In this document: one piece after another, positions 1 to 8,345 of the stretch
Position numbering within the stretch: position 1 is the first letter of the stretch
Layout: the number at the start of each line of letters is the position of its first letter
Source: Larix sibirica
Lineage: Eukaryota > Streptophyta > Pinopsida > Pinales > Pinaceae
Direction: 5' to 3'
DNA length: 12,680 nt
Assembly (NCBI GenBank): GCA_004151065.3
Contig: NWUY0300006870.1
Location: 27,106 to 39,785 of the forward strand
Notes under the pieces: generated by a model
What the model was told of the DNA's origin: nothing
Seen by the model: only the letters and a program-made list of their open reading frames with translations
The model's database searches: none
Translations under genes and position numbers: made by a program

Positions 1-731
1 AAAACTCTTACAACTAGTTGTAACAACATGAAGCACTACTGCCACAATTGAAATTGATGCTATAAACTTCCTCATATTTGATTCATAATCAACCAAACTA
101 TGGGTAACTCGTCATCCACATAGATTCCGTGTTTGTTAATAAATTTGCTCCTCTATGTTTTAATTCTAATCTATGAATACTAGTGATTATGAATTCAAAT
201 GCAAATAACACAATGCAAGAAATAGTACAATTACACACAATATAAGACAATGAATGTATCCTAGAGATCCCAATGTGATAAACTCCAACTCAAAATGTCT
301 TGCTCGAATATTTTAATTAATAAATTCTTAGGGAGTTACATATTACAAAGGGATCAATTAGAGTTTTTTTTCTTGTGCCAAAGACTCATAGGATATAAGA
401 GTGAAAGCTTCCTTTTCTTTGCAATAGTCTCTCCACAACCAATCTTCGATCTCTTTGGAATTGTGATTGGCACGAGGTTGTATCGTTTTCCTCTCGTTGC
501 AAATGCCTCTTGGACATATCCAATGAGAATGAATCCTTCCCCAAGTTAGCAAATTGATCCCCTTTCTCTCTCTTTGTTGGTGTATTTCCCTCCTTCCTTT
601 CAAAAGGCCAAACTACACAAGAATTGGTTAGGGAAGTTTTGGATTTGTCTGCCCATGCCTAGGGGGAATTGTTACAATGTGGAGTTGTTTCCATTGTCAA
701 GGAGGTATGGACATGCCATCCATGCTCTCAT

Positions 732-768
732 CACTACTGCAATATAGGGTTGTAGCGTCGCTATATCC
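732..768 (+). repeat. CACTA-like terminus with subterminal palindrome
   Basis: The sequence begins CACTACTGCAATATAGGG, resembling the 5' end of plant CACTA transposons. It is followed at once by an imperfect palindrome centred on TAGCGTCGCTA (about 745-769, arms of 12 nt with 10 pairs), and such palindromes are common just inside CACTA ends. A possible partner in inverse orientation ends GGAGTAGTG at 1121, giving a candidate element of about 390 bp. However, the 3-bp flanks (CAT and GAC) do not match, so the pairing is unproven and the motif could be chance. Confidence 0.3.
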
Positions 769-1155
769 CTCAAATCCATAAATCTTTTTCGTTGACATGC
801 ATTGAGTTTGTGTTGTACATACATTGCCCAAAATGTTAATTTTATTTATTGCATCATTTGTGTGTCAGCATAGTTGGTTGTGCACCAAATGCATCCTATT
901 TACATTGTGCTTGCAAATTTTTAGTATAACTATTACAAAAAAATTTGACGCTATCACAATGTGGAAGTGATGTTGGAATTATGCTCCATGCTATAGAAGT
1001 GATAGAATGATGTCATGCCATTTAAATTAATGTCAAACTAAGACACATTGACATGATGCTTTGCTTGGTGTTGCAGGTATGACACATGGTTGATGCATGC
1101 TCCATCCTTGTTGGAGTAGTGGACTTGTGACCAATGAAACTTTGATGTAGTCTTC

Positions 1156-1171
1156 AAAAAAAAAAAAAAAA
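1156..1171 (+). repeat. Poly(A) run, A16
   Basis: Sixteen consecutive A bases, the longest homopolymer in the window. It could be the tail of a short plus-strand retroposon lying just upstream, but I found neither a RNA polymerase III promoter nor a target duplication around it. A plain mononucleotide repeat is equally possible. Confidence 0.6.
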
Positions 1172-1200
1172 TAGACAACGGGAATTGAAGATTTGCTTTN

Positions 1201-1396
1201 GCCTTGATTTTGTTTCTTGGAAAATGCAACCTTTCTTATTTAAGTAGAGTTTACATTTATTACTCATTACATAGTATATAAGGAGGGAAATTGGGTGTGT
1301 ATGAATTGTTGCCTACCTTTTCCAATACTTCAAAAGTTCCATATCTCAAGGCCTTGATTTTGTTTCTTGGAAAATGCAACCTTTTCTTATTTAAGT
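1201..1396. repeat. 45-46 bp direct duplication, 150 bp apart, next to an N
   Basis: Positions 1201-1245 and 1351-1396 are the same sequence apart from one extra T in the second copy. The second copy lies in the integrase C-terminal coding remnant and reads sensibly there on the minus strand. The first copy starts directly after the ambiguous base at 1200 and interrupts unrelated sequence. It is either a small local duplication or an assembly join error. Confidence 0.85.
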
Positions 1397-2440
1397 GCGA
1401 CCAACATTTGTCCCCTACTTTGAAGTTCTTTTTAACCCATGTTGATCATTCTTGGCTTTGTACTTCTGTTGTCCTTGTAGGTGTATCTTTCTTATCTTAT
1501 CTAGGAACTTCTTTACCTTCAAGGTAGCAGTAGAGGTTGATGTCCCTTGCTTTAAGGAATCTATATGTGATATCCAATGGTGATGGTAAATACCCAGAAC
1601 ATGTTTTGAAAGGGAACTTACTAGGGGAAGCATGGACAATCCTATCATAGAAATGTTGTATGGAAATCAAATTCTCATCCAATTCCTTGGATGCTTTGGA
1701 TTGTATCCTATCGGGAGTTGTACAAATGTCCTATGCACCATCTCCATCTACCCATCAGTCTTAGGGTGAAATGTTGTGAATCTCTTCAATTTAGTATCCA
1801 ACTTCTTCCACAATAAAGTCCAAAATGCAATAAGGAATTTAGTTTTTGTTAAGATATGATGCCGCTTGGTATTCCAAAGAACAACAACAACCTTTCAAAT
1901 AATGACTTGTTTCTTATCCTTTGATGATTTTCTTACAAGCCATTGAAACAAACATCTTACCAAACCCATCCACTGTGACATACAAGTAGTCATGTCTTCC
2001 TCTTACACACCTTGTCAAACCCTCGACAAAGTATGGATATGCTTTCCCATGGATTTGTAGAGATTGGAAGTTTGTTATATAACCATTACTTCTTATTACT
2101 AGGCTTGCTGGTACAAACAATATACAACTTCGAATAAGCCTAGATACTTCCTTTTGCATCTTGGACCAATAAACATAGCTCTACAAGTTATCCATAGTAT
2201 TCCCAACATCAAAATATCCAACAATCTTGGAGATATTGGCCTCCTTTATCAATGATACTCTTCTTCCTTTGGCACACAACTTCCCCATTTGGAGATGGTA
2301 ATCAAATTTTTTGTTTCTATATGATCTATTAGTTAATGGTGCACCCCATGAATTTCTTATCTTCAACGCATTATTCATTATATGCTTTGTGGGTGAGCAT
2401 ATCCATATGCATGAAGGTTTCCACTGTTGTGATTTTTGTT
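1260..2440 (-). pseudogene. Ty3/gypsy retrotransposon integrase, degenerate
   Basis: Reading the minus strand from high to low coordinates gives the parts of a plant Ty3/gypsy integrase, the enzyme that inserts element cDNA into chromosomes. The first is the zinc-binding N-terminal region (about 2310-2090; GYFDVGNTMDNL, then YWSKMQKEV). The second is the start of the DDE core, with YVTVDGFGKM and ACKK near 1930-1980. The third is a core segment near 1690-1830 reading KKLDTKL, FHPKTDG and MEMVHRT, with the last catalytic Glu kept. The fourth is the C-terminal region: KKFLDKIRKIHLQ near 1480-1510, and an open 55-codon stretch from 1427 with FKVGDKCW and ALRYGTFEVLEKVG, ending in tandem TAA codons at 1257-1262. 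Stops and frameshifts separate the parts. The middle catalytic Asp motif (usually SDRD) has decayed into a stop at about 1855. Reverse transcriptase and gag are not seen upstream, and no LTR was found. Confidence 0.88.
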
Positions 2441-2452
2441 GTTGGTGGTCTN

Positions 2453-2474
2453 TTATTATTATTATTATTATTAT
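2453..2474. repeat. (TTA)n microsatellite, left flank of the 2475-3835 insertion
   Basis: A run of about seven TTA units directly after the ambiguous base at 2452. The same repeat occurs at 3836-3852, so the two appear to flank the intervening insertion. Confidence 0.9.
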
Positions 2475-3835
2475 CCAAGAATAGTGTGTCATCAATACAG
2501 GATTAATGTTGATCATCACTTAGAGCGGATGGGCCGCTGGCTTAATGCGCTGCTCCACGCAGCAAGTCACCATCGCATATGTGCAAGCTCCTGAGGACAT
2601 CACCACCCCTCGTCTTTATATGGCAGCTTGTTCAGGATTCATAAAGCAAAGTGGATGAAGTTCGTTAACTTGGTGGAATATCATATGACGAGATGGCGCA
2701 CATGTAATCAGTACAAGAACTAGGCAAATCTTAAAAGCAACGATCGTTTTCAAGACTGTCCATCAATGCGAAAGGCGGGATATCATGAATGATTCCCATG
2801 TTCATCAATTCAAGCATACAATGCGAGGAGTGGACAACTTGCTTCTCATCATCCTCCTTCAGATGCCTGAAGTTACCAATCTCTCCCTTCTTTATTTAGT
2901 TCCAGACTACATGCATTTGAAGGAAAACAGAGAAAAAGTGAGGTTGTTGTGGTTGTCTGTGCAAGAAATCTCGGGTGTTTGCTTGTGCTCTATGACTGTG
3001 TTTTCGTCTTTCTGGATAGCGACCTCTCTAGTAACATGGAACCGAGTGTAGAGAGCTCGGGGAATAGGCAGTCAGGTAAGAAGTGAGCGAACAGGGAGCA
3101 ATTAAGGGCTTCTTAAGCAGCTTGGATGTTTAAAGCCTCCATCCCTAATCCAATTCGAGATGAAATTGATGCAATGGAGAAGGATTTATGGCACAAACTG
3201 GAGACTACCAAGCCAAAGGAGGAATTCTCTGCACTAGAAATGTGGATTCAGGACCCAGGATCCACTAACGCCCGGCAAACCTTGTACGAGTGCACTAATT
3301 CACTCTATTGGATCATGAAAGGGTTACTCTGTCATATCTTGATGGAAAGAGAGGATAAAGCTAGAGATGGTGACGTTCCGGTATCATTCTCGAAAGACTT
3401 GTTTGCAGATACCCGGCTCATGCACAGGAAGATTGATGTGATGGCCAAAGAAATGGGGATTCCCTTCCTGCCAAAGTTTATTTATGCAGGAGACTGGGTT
3501 GGCCAACTATTGGATTGACGATTTGGCTCATTAACTAGAAATTACGTCCCATAGTTCGGTTGTGTCAAGCTTTGAGGTCTGCTCTTTTTTGGTTTGTAGT
3601 TTCCTTTGATAAATTCTTGTATAGGTCGCATAGTAGTAAACATGGTTGATTTTTGGATATGGCTAGGTATCACCTCCTTGTTTTCTCCTTTGGGGGAGGG
3701 GACTTTTTTGTTAAATTTAGTAGACATGACAGTATGTAGGGTTAGACCAAAGGTATGGAGTCACAGACAGACATGTGATCTATGTAATGTTTATGTTTAT
3801 ATATAATCAATATAATTCTTATTTACAAAAAAAAA
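2475..3835 (+). mobile_element. Plus-strand retroposed insertion with A9 tail (5'-truncated LINE or processed retrocopy)
   Basis: About 1.36 kb that differs from its surroundings: it has higher GC and is free of the gypsy or LINE-1 similarity on either side. It ends with an AT-rich stretch containing AATCAATATAA-type signals, then TTATTTAC and a run of nine A (3827-3835). Both borders are (TTA)n, as expected if an RNA copy inserted into a TTA microsatellite and duplicated part of it. The 3' 300 bases (G- and T-rich, CTCCTTTGGGGGAGGGG near 3686) resemble plant LINE 3' untranslated regions. No reverse transcriptase or endonuclease motif is visible, so a processed copy of a cellular mRNA is equally possible. 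Confidence 0.55.
3126..3518 (+). CDS. Unrecognised 130-codon ORF inside the retroposed insertion
   Basis: I do not recognise this protein. It is predicted to be soluble and highly charged (many Glu, Asp and Lys in residues 10-40 and 70-110), with no signal peptide and no clear membrane segment. Trp occurs at 22, 40, 62 and 124, and Cys at 56 and 69. The C-terminus reads KEMGIPFLPKFIYAGDWVGQ. The same frame extends upstream to an ATG at 3036 (MEPSVESSGNRQSGKK) but is broken by TGA (3084) and TAA (3114). The real start may therefore have been 3036, with the gene now broken, or 3126 with an unrelated upstream frame. There is a good splice donor-like CAG/GTAAGA near 3074, but the implied intron is only about 45 nt, too short for plants. 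The protein could be a fragment of a host gene, a LINE ORF1 product or a chance frame. Confidence 0.4.
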   Translation: MFKASIPNPIRDEIDAMEKDLWHKLETTKPKEEFSALEMWIQDPGSTNARQTLYECTNSLYWIMKGLLCHILMEREDKARDGDVPVSFSKDLFADTRLMHRKIDVMAKEMGIPFLPKFIYAGDWVGQLLD

Positions 3836-3852
3836 TTATTATTATTATTATT
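3836..3852. repeat. (TTA)n microsatellite between two tail-to-tail elements
   Basis: TTA repeat directly after the A9 tail of the plus-strand insertion. Read on the minus strand it is (AAT/TAA)n and directly follows the 3' side of LINE-1. It could therefore be LINE-1's own tail, since I-clade LINEs often end in (TAA)n. It matches the repeat at 2453-2474. Confidence 0.85.
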
Positions 3853-4137
3853 TGCAAATGGTGATATGAAAAGAGGGTATATGTAATGTATATCACAATC
3901 TCTTATATAAAGCAACTAATTCTACAATAAAATCAAAAAGTTTGGGGATCAAGAGATTAGGCGTCTTTGATCAACAAAGCACCTTTGGTCATGAGAAAAT
4001 CGTATATTTCATCTTGCCACGAAGAGCAAAAAGCAAACAATGAGCTATGCCCATTCTAAAAAATAAAGTTACACTTGACTTTCCAAAGGATGAGTAAAGT
4101 TGAAATCGGTAAGCATTGTCAAATCCTGGAGAAAGGA

Positions 4138-4410
4138 AGTAGTCTAAACAATCAATGATTTTGACTTTTCTAGCAATCATTGACAAAATATGGTGATATA
4201 ATATTTGGTCAAATTGTACTTTGACATTGTTCAAATTCCATTTTTTAATGCAGAAATGGATTCAACGCCCTCGGATACCCTTGTTGCACTCGGATTGTGC
4301 AATCTCAGCATCTTATATATACAATTCCAACAACTCCAATCAGATTTTAGTCAGAAATGGTCAGAAAAATGGTCGAAAAGTGGTAAAAATAATTTATTGT
4401 TTAGACTACT
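4138..4410. repeat. Imperfect inverted repeat, arms 4138-4170 and 4375-4410
   Basis: The left arm begins AGTAGTCTAAACAATCAAT. The right arm ends ATTGTTTAGACTACT, giving 15 exact pairs and then a looser match of about 18 more (AAAAGT shared at the far end). The spacer is about 200 bp. It lies in the poorly recognised 3' part of LINE-1, and no target duplication was seen, so it may be chance or the remains of a small inverted-repeat insertion. Confidence 0.4.
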
Positions 4411-5450
4411 CTATAGAGAAAGTAATATGACAAGAAATCTCTTTGTTGGCCAACCAAACCTTAGATGTGATCCCCAAATAAATCACCCACCAAGCAAAAA
4501 CTTGCAACACACCCATATATCCTTTGCATCAATGGACACCAATCTCGCATTAAGGATCGGGGGAAACAAATGTTGATGATGAAGCAAGGAATACAACATT
4601 AGTTGTCATAGTAGAAGTGGGCAACCAAAGCTTTATCCCCAATCTCTCCAAAAATGCCCTAGCATCCCAATATTCATCTTGAACAACTAAGACTATAAAA
4701 TAAGGCTTGTTGACTCAATAAGAAAAGGACAATCAAGGGCAATCAAGTTCAATCAACCCATACTCCTAAGCAAGAGAGGGCCAAACCTTCTAAATATGGG
4801 AGGAAGAATCACATCTCTCCAAAATAAAATGCTTTCTTGTTCAATTTGTGAGCTTGAAAATAATGCATCTCTACAACACATGACCTTGAACTCACCAACT
4901 TCAAATGGCCCAACTAATTAGAGCCCACCCTGATCCACTACCCTCCCAATGCCAACTAATTAGCCCTGTAATAGCCCTCTAAGTTGATCAAATGTTTTAG
5001 AAAATAAGGGCATCGAAGACTTGAAACAAGTGGGAAAAATACAGAGTATCACATAGACTAAAATCCCCTTTCACCCTATGAATATGTTGAGTAGTCATCA
5101 CATGATGCCAAAACAAAATTTGCTAAGAAGAGAACCATGCAAACATCTCACCACCCACTTGGACACACAAACACTACCCTGAGACACGACATCAATCAAA
5201 CCAACACCCCCCCATCCTTAGGCACTCTGCAAACATCCCAACATACAATTGGAAGACCCCTTTGACCATGTTACTTAGACCGTAGGTATGTCCACAAAAT
5301 ATGTTTTAATCACCAAACCATAGTCCTACTAGTGAACCAACAAGAGGCATAATAAACAAGGGAATTATAAAGAATGCATCCAACAACAATCAAATTCCTA
5401 GTAAAGGGAAAGTCCTTATGATGTTAGATGTGTGGCTTGCTCAAAATCCT

Positions 5451-6760
5451 CTAAAGACGCCAAAGCCACATGGCTACATGAAACAAATGAACCCAAAAAG
5501 AGATACCCATATACCCTACAAAGACCCCAGGTTGGATATGAGGGAAAGCTGCATGAATCCAATCCAACAATACATCCAACCCAACCAACAAGTAGTTTGT
5601 CTTGTGGGCACTAACCACAAAGCCCCAAGTGTCACAAAACATGTCCAAGTAAGTAATGGCTCCATCCATTGATCTCCACAGAACACTCATAAAGAGAAGA
5701 GAATAATCAACAAAGTGATTGTTAACCATTTGAGAGCCAAATGCCTTGAACTTGCCCTACAATACCAGCAAACACCAACTAGTGGCCTAGAGCATCAGTC
5801 ATCAACACATGCACATAAAGAAGCTAATGATCACCCCTAAAAAATGGATTGACGACGTAGCAGAATCAACAAGGATAAGTCATTATTGAGTCAAACAGTG
5901 GCAAACGCATTGGGAAGATAGTATTCATCATAGTTACACAACAAGTGCCAAAACCCAGGCAAGGAAACATCTCTAAGATGAATTATCAATCCATCTAATC
6001 ATAGGCTTTTTCAAACTCAACTTTGAGGACAAGGGACCACTGATTAATCTCTTGAACCCAACCTATAGCCTCCCACACTGAAACCAGAATGTTAAGGACA
6101 AATCTCCCCTAAACAAACCCATTATGCTCCCAGTGCACCACACATTGTGCAAACAAACAAATCTACAAGTCCAATGCCTTGGCCATGATTTTATAATCAA
6201 TTATAAGCAAATAAATGGTTGGCATTCCCCTAATAGAGTCCCTCAATGCATTCTTTGAAATAAGCTTAATCAACCCCTAATGAAGGAACTCTAAGAGTCT
6301 ACCCAAGGTGAAGACTTTAGAGGCCAAGCAACAAACATCGCCACAAATGGTATCCCCCATGTCCTTGTAAAACTCACAAGGAAGACCATCCATACCTAGT
6401 GACTTGCCATTACGCATGGATGTCAATGCAACATACAACTCCTCCCACAAAAAGTATTTATCCAACCTATCTCAATCACCACTAAAGACTTTGCAAGGAA
6501 GAACCCTGCGACAAGCATCTCTAATGGGCACCACCTCATTTGTCAGAGAATATAGAGCAAAAAAATTATGAAAATGGGAACTAAACATATATTTGACCTT
6601 AGAAGGGTCCTTTGCAAGAGAGCCATCTACCTTGTAAAGATCAAGCACCCTGTGAGCAACCAACTTCTACTTGAGGAATTCAAAGTAGAATTTGGACCTT
6701 CCATCCCCCTCCTAAATCCATTGAAGACGGGAATAGACCCTAGCACCCCTTACGATATAA
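5451..6760 (-). pseudogene. LINE ORF2 reverse transcriptase, degenerate
   Basis: The reverse transcriptase copies LINE RNA into DNA at the target site. Minus-strand segments appear in the family order. The linker reads ARVYSRLQWI then EGDGRSKFYF (about 6690-6750). The first RT block is SMRNGKSLGMDGLPCEFYK (about 6370-6420). A block equivalent to the usual RPISL-NVDYKI region reads MPTIYLLIIDYKIMAKAL (about 6180-6225). The palm block is VLKVEFEKAYD (6002-6030), keeping the first catalytic Asp. The second palm motif, normally F/Y-A-D-D, reads FVDYS at 5700-5714, so one Asp is replaced by Tyr. It is followed by LDMFCDTWGFVVSAHKTNYL and GYMGISFWV (down to about 5470). Several stops and at least three frame changes separate these blocks. 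It cannot be active. Confidence 0.87.
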
Positions 6761-6904
6761 TCCCCACCTCTACATTTCCATCTCCAACCTTGCAGACTCC
6801 TTCTAAAGAGTAACATTAAGAAGATCTTCCACTAGAAATATGTGAACCTTCTCAAGCTTATGTCGAGCCACCCACAACTTTGCAATCCATGTCTAGCTAT
6901 CAGA

Positions 6905-7360
6905 TAGATATGTTGAACATATGCATCTTCAGATTGGCTGGAATATGATCATAGTATTACAAGGTCTTGATTAAGAATTCTATACTAATTTCTATCGAAA
7001 GTACATTAGTAATATGTACCTTTAACAAATCATGGCGATCATGTGTCTTAAGACTTGTCAATTGACCACCATCAGTGAATACTTTTCTCAATGATATATT
7101 CTATCATGTTGGCATTCTAATTGTATGAATTGCATTCTTCACAAGCTCTAAGTCATCCTTAAACGACATCCATGGTGCAACAAGATAATTTGTTTGGCCA
7201 TCCACATTAGTTGTTTCAGGTTTCTCATAGATCATTCTTTGTCTTTGATATTGCCAAAATTCTTTTAGATCATTGGTATCTTTCTTAGTGGAAAAAACAT
7301 GTTTCCAAAGAGAATCTAACATGTTATTTAACATGTGCATTGGATGCAATAAATGCCCCA
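6905..7360 (-). pseudogene. CACTA transposase, continuation of the core (3' half)
   Basis: Directly beyond the tail of LINE-2 the CACTA frame resumes as GHLLHPMHMLNNMLDSLWKH, equivalent to the family's RHNLDVMHxxKNV block. It continues with YLVAPWMSFKDDLELVK, IHTIRMPT, LRKVFTDGGQLTSLKTHD and RHDLLK (7026-7060), the conserved K-S/T-HD-x-H-x-L block. It breaks off near 6905, where LINE-1 sequence begins. Two adjacent stops follow IRMPT (about 7105), replacing the expected Gly-Tyr of the family, so the gene is dead. Codons 7370-7104 remain open without a break, which suggests moderate age. Confidence 0.8.
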
Positions 7361-7365
7361 TTTTT
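7348..7365. repeat. Target-site duplication of LINE-2, 3' side
   Basis: Plus-strand AATAAATGCCCCATTTTT. It matches 8646-8663 in 17 of 18 positions and lies exactly where the A tail of LINE-2 ends and CACTA coding sequence resumes. Confidence 0.82.
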
Positions 7366-7619
7366 TTCAAACAGAAAAAAACTTGTAACTTGTTATTTCA
7401 AGAAGAAATCAAAGTAACATGTAGTAAAATTCCAAAGTTTCAAACTGTGTCTAGGTTATCACAACCCATACAGAGACATGCCCAGTGCTAAAACCCACAT
7501 TTATACAAAACCCAAAAAACCATCCTGGGAAGATATACAAAAGCAATCTGAGTACCAATAGCAGCAGATAGCTATAAATGGTCAAAAAGTCCACAGAACA
7601 CTGAGTCTAAAATAGTGAA

Positions 7620-8297
7620 TTACAAAATGGCATTTACTCTGCCATATTCCACAAGGTGGTTATCTACCCAATCTTCAAAAGAGATGTAACCATCGACAGG
7701 CCCCATGGCTTCCTTAGAAAGAGAGTCAGCCTCAGAATTGAAACACCTATATATATGTTGAAAATTTTTCACCTCAAAAGTGTTTATGAGGTCAGAGGTA
7801 CGCTTCAGCCATGGCCACAACTGTAGCACTTTGATCTCAACCTTTCCAACCGCCCAATCAATGAGAACTTTTGAATCCCCAAAGATATTGATGCAGAAAA
7901 TACCCCTTGAAGCAACAAAATACAGTAGTCCCTAAAGGGAAAGAAGCTCAGCTCTCATATTGGATCCCACACCTGCACCCAATTTCATCCTTATCTTGTA
8001 ATTTTCTTTCACCCACAAAACCATACCTGCACCACAGATATCTCCCTTTGTTGCGCCATCGAAGAAGCCAAAAGAGGACCCAGGGTCGATCATAGACGCA
8101 CATAAATCTTTCCTTTTAAAAACCTTAGTTGGGGGAGAAAACTCATGCAGGAGAGACAATATCTTTTTGCAAGTGGAAAAGGTAGAAGGTTCAGTGTTCT
8201 CAAATAATAACATGTTTCTACAATTCCAAATTACCCAGATAGTAACCAAAGGTAACATCATAAATTTAGTCTTCAAACTGTACGATTGTGCAAACAA
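7620..8297 (-). pseudogene. LINE-2 RNase H domain (RVT_3 type) with one premature stop
   Basis: RNase H removes the RNA strand of the RNA:DNA hybrid during retrotransposition. The single frame from 8297 to 7620 has 225 codons and only one internal stop (TAG at 7932-7934, codon 122). Before the domain, WVIWNCRNMLLFEN matches the usual linker. All four acidic catalytic positions are present: Asp80 in GFFDGA, Glu117 in MRAELLSL, Asp141 in FGDSK and Asp191 in NSEADSLSKEA. The stop sits where the family usually has Trp after AEL-xL, so one TGG to TAG change would explain it. The frame ends with GRVNAIL and a normal stop at 7620. The good preservation contrasts with LINE-1 and shows this is the younger insertion. 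Confidence 0.88.
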
Positions 8298-8345
8298 TCA
8301 TCTAAGGTCTGCCCATTCCAATGAAAACTAAAACCCAAAAGAACT

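Larger units (their letters stand above)
1..1256. other. Non-coding AT-rich stretch, no gene recognised
   Basis: I see no supported gene here. Short open frames on both strands (for example about 295-549 plus and 358-603 minus, which overlap) have no motif I recognise and look like chance frames. The stretch lies 3' of the minus-strand gypsy integrase, where a gypsy element would carry its 3' LTR, but I could not find paired LTR ends. It contains a CACTACTG-type motif with an adjoining palindrome (732-768) and a 16-base A run (1156-1171), each listed separately. Confidence 0.5.
3854..6895 (-). mobile_element. LINE-1: eroded, 5'-truncated non-LTR retrotransposon
   Basis: A minus-strand non-LTR retrotransposon identified by the ORF2 linker and reverse transcriptase (see separate entry). 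LINE-type sequence is first visible near 6890 (KLWVARHKLEKVHIF) and is convincing down to about 5000. It is weaker below that (for example KGLPIVCWDVC and PKDGG near 5210-5260). Between about 4600 and 3854 I can only infer that it is the 3' part of the same element, because the (TAA)n-like tail at 3852-3836 follows it. No apurinic endonuclease domain is present, so the element is 5'-truncated at the linker. No convincing target duplication was found. Many stops and frameshifts indicate an old insertion. Confidence 0.7.

Noticed and set aside
34-42. A second CACTACTGC motif in the same orientation as that at 732
   Set aside because: Only nine bases match and there is no adjoining palindrome; such 9-mers recur by chance in a window this long.
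3068-3120. Possible intron from a CAG/GTAAGA donor to a TTAAGCAG acceptor joining the 3036 and 3126 frames
   Set aside because: The implied intron is about 45 nt, shorter than functional plant introns, and the block otherwise looks retroposed.
4205-4576. 123-codon plus-strand frame
   Set aside because: It has no recognisable motif, overlaps another plus frame and the minus-strand LINE-1 body, and shows no codon or domain support.
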